Shown here in pieces: positions 63,332 to 64,000 of a DNA stretch of 64,000 nt. Each line of letters begins with the position of its first letter. Positions within the stretch are counted from its first letter, which is position 1. Made by a program: the position numbers and the translations under genes. The notes beneath the pieces are model-generated. The model saw only the letters and a list, made by a program, of their open reading frames with translations. It was not told where the DNA came from and did no database searches. This DNA comes from Steroidobacter gossypii. Lineage in GTDB: Bacteria > Pseudomonadota > Gammaproteobacteria > Steroidobacterales > Steroidobacteraceae. The stretch spans positions 558,001 through 622,000 of the forward strand of contig NZ_JAEVLS010000004.1 of assembly GCF_016801985.1 (NCBI RefSeq). The letters run 5' to 3'.

Positions 63332-64000
63332 GTCTGCAATTCCCCTTCTCGTTGTGTCTCCACGGGCGCCGGCTCCGCGAACACGCGGCTGGCTCGGATG
63401 TCCTCGGCTTCGATGGTCATCAGATCCCGCTTGGCCAGCGACGCAGTCCTTTTGGCGAACAGACGGCTCGCCTGCCGCAAACGGGCGCGATCGAGCGCGT
63501 TGCGAACCGACCTGGCGTTCGCGAAGTGCGGCTGCTTCTGGCGACGCTCGATGTATTCGCGCAGCGTCGATCTCGCGTCCGGGCTCAGCATGTACTGCAT
63601 TTGTTCGAGCATCAGCTGGGCGATCGCCATCAGTTCTTCGGAGCTGTAGTCCGGGAAGGCGATGTGATGCGCGATGCGCGAAGACATGCCCGGGTTGCTG
63701 CGGAAGAAACGATCCATGCGGTCTTCGTAGCCGGCCAGGATCACCACCAGATCGTCACGATGGTTCTCCATCTCCTGCAGCAGGATCTCGATAGCTTCCT
63801 GGCCATAGTCGCGCTCGTTCTCCGGTCGATACAGGTAGTAGGCCTCGTCGATGAACAGCACTCCGCCCATCGCACGTTTGAGCACCTCTCGGGTCTTCGG
63901 CGCGGTATGACCAATGTACTGGCCGACGAGATCGTCACGGGTCACTGCAACCATGTGCCCCTTACGCACGTAGCCGAGGTGATGCAGGATCTCCGCCATT
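63328..64000 (-). CDS. cbbX: CbbX red-type RuBisCO activase (partial)
   Basis: About 224 C-terminal residues of an AAA+ protein; the frame runs off the right edge and the Walker A region (expected just before [15 protein letters not shown]) is outside. Visible are the pore-loop region [14 protein letters not shown], Walker [14 protein letters not shown], sensor and arginine-finger region [17 protein letters not shown] and a C-terminal helical lid. CbbX pulls the RuBisCO large-subunit C-terminus to remove inhibitory sugar phosphates and occurs with red-type form I RuBisCO (form IC/ID). The ATG at 63999 is internal, not the real start. Confidence 0.95.
   Translation of the reverse strand, partial: MAEILHHLGYVRKGHMVAVTRDDLVGQYIGHTAPKTREVLKRAMGGVLFIDEAYYLYRPENERDYGQEAIEILLQEMENHRDDLVVILAGYEDRMDRFFRSNPGMSSRIAHHIAFPDYSSEELMAIAQLMLEQMQYMLSPDARSTLREYIERRQKQPHFANARSVRNALDRARLRQASRLFAKRTASLAKRDLMTIEAEDIRASRVFAEPAPVETQREGELQT

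Noticed and set aside
1-64000. CRISPR arrays, tRNA or rRNA genes, insertion sequences, prophage or attachment sites
   Set aside because: No repeated spacer arrays, cloverleaf-like sequences, transposase or integrase genes, or target duplications were seen when reading the window.

Overview
The window is gene-dense (about 60 protein genes, no non-coding stretch over 300 bases), GC-rich and free of IS elements, tRNAs, rRNAs and CRISPR arrays. Gene content suggests an environmental gammaproteobacterium that is a facultative autotroph. The clues are cyoABCD with SURF1 and a RegB/RegA pair, a YheU-family protein, a DUF5924/DUF2914 protein, NtrY/NtrX with DUF4390, a TonB-dependent receptor operon and a Calvin-cycle (cbb) operon. 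A Steroidobacter/Nevskia-like lineage is my best guess, but this is inference from gene content only.

1-12537 (+): an almost unbroken type III secretion (injectisome) operon, sctD(partial)-E-F-G-I-J-K-L-N-O-P-Q-R-S-T-U-V. It follows the gene order of the Yersinia Ysc family, but as one run, without an sctH and with sctV moved to the end. Most junctions overlap (ATGA/GTGA). Secretin, translocators, effectors and regulators are not in the window and may lie to the left.

12.6-16 kb: a DUF5924/DUF2914 membrane protein, a phospholipase D-family protein and an exported cupin.

16-25.8 kb: a nitric oxide and redox/respiration block. A flavohemoglobin gene (hmp) is divergent from a NorR-type activator, and the shared intergenic region holds three NorR boxes and a textbook sigma-54 promoter. 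Next come regA-regB-SURF1-cyoDCBA, read leftwards from cyoA, then a divergent MFS transporter with a perfect palindrome in the shared promoter region.

27-34.4 kb: a MOSC protein, a short TonB-like protein, an erythromycin-esterase-like protein, a secreted pectinacetylesterase-family enzyme coupled to an anchored helical protein, a frameshifted HIT gene, and a divergent DUF2182/DUF1326 pair.

34.5-43.5 kb: small-molecule catabolism and housekeeping (cyclase family, atypical SDR, DUF1330, 2-keto-4-pentenoate hydratase family, PhoPQ-related hydrolase, class V aminotransferase, glutathione reductase, YheU, FrnE-like DsbA, and an unknown exported protein with an internal repeat).

43.7-51.5 kb: a tight six-gene catabolic operon on the minus strand (citryl-CoA lyase-like, CaiB CoA-transferase, TonB-dependent receptor, VOC protein, MetE-like methyltransferase, alpha/beta hydrolase). 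It diverges from an IclR regulator, with three TTCG-N5-CGAA palindromes in between. This is the best candidate here for an undescribed pathway.

51.5-57.4 kb: a lipoprotein, a beta-barrel protein, then a coupled chain: Omp85-like barrel, DUF4390, NtrY-like kinase, NtrX-like sigma-54 activator.

57.4-64 kb (-): Calvin-cycle operon cbbX(partial)-F-P-Z-T-A. RuBisCO genes are predicted just beyond the right edge.
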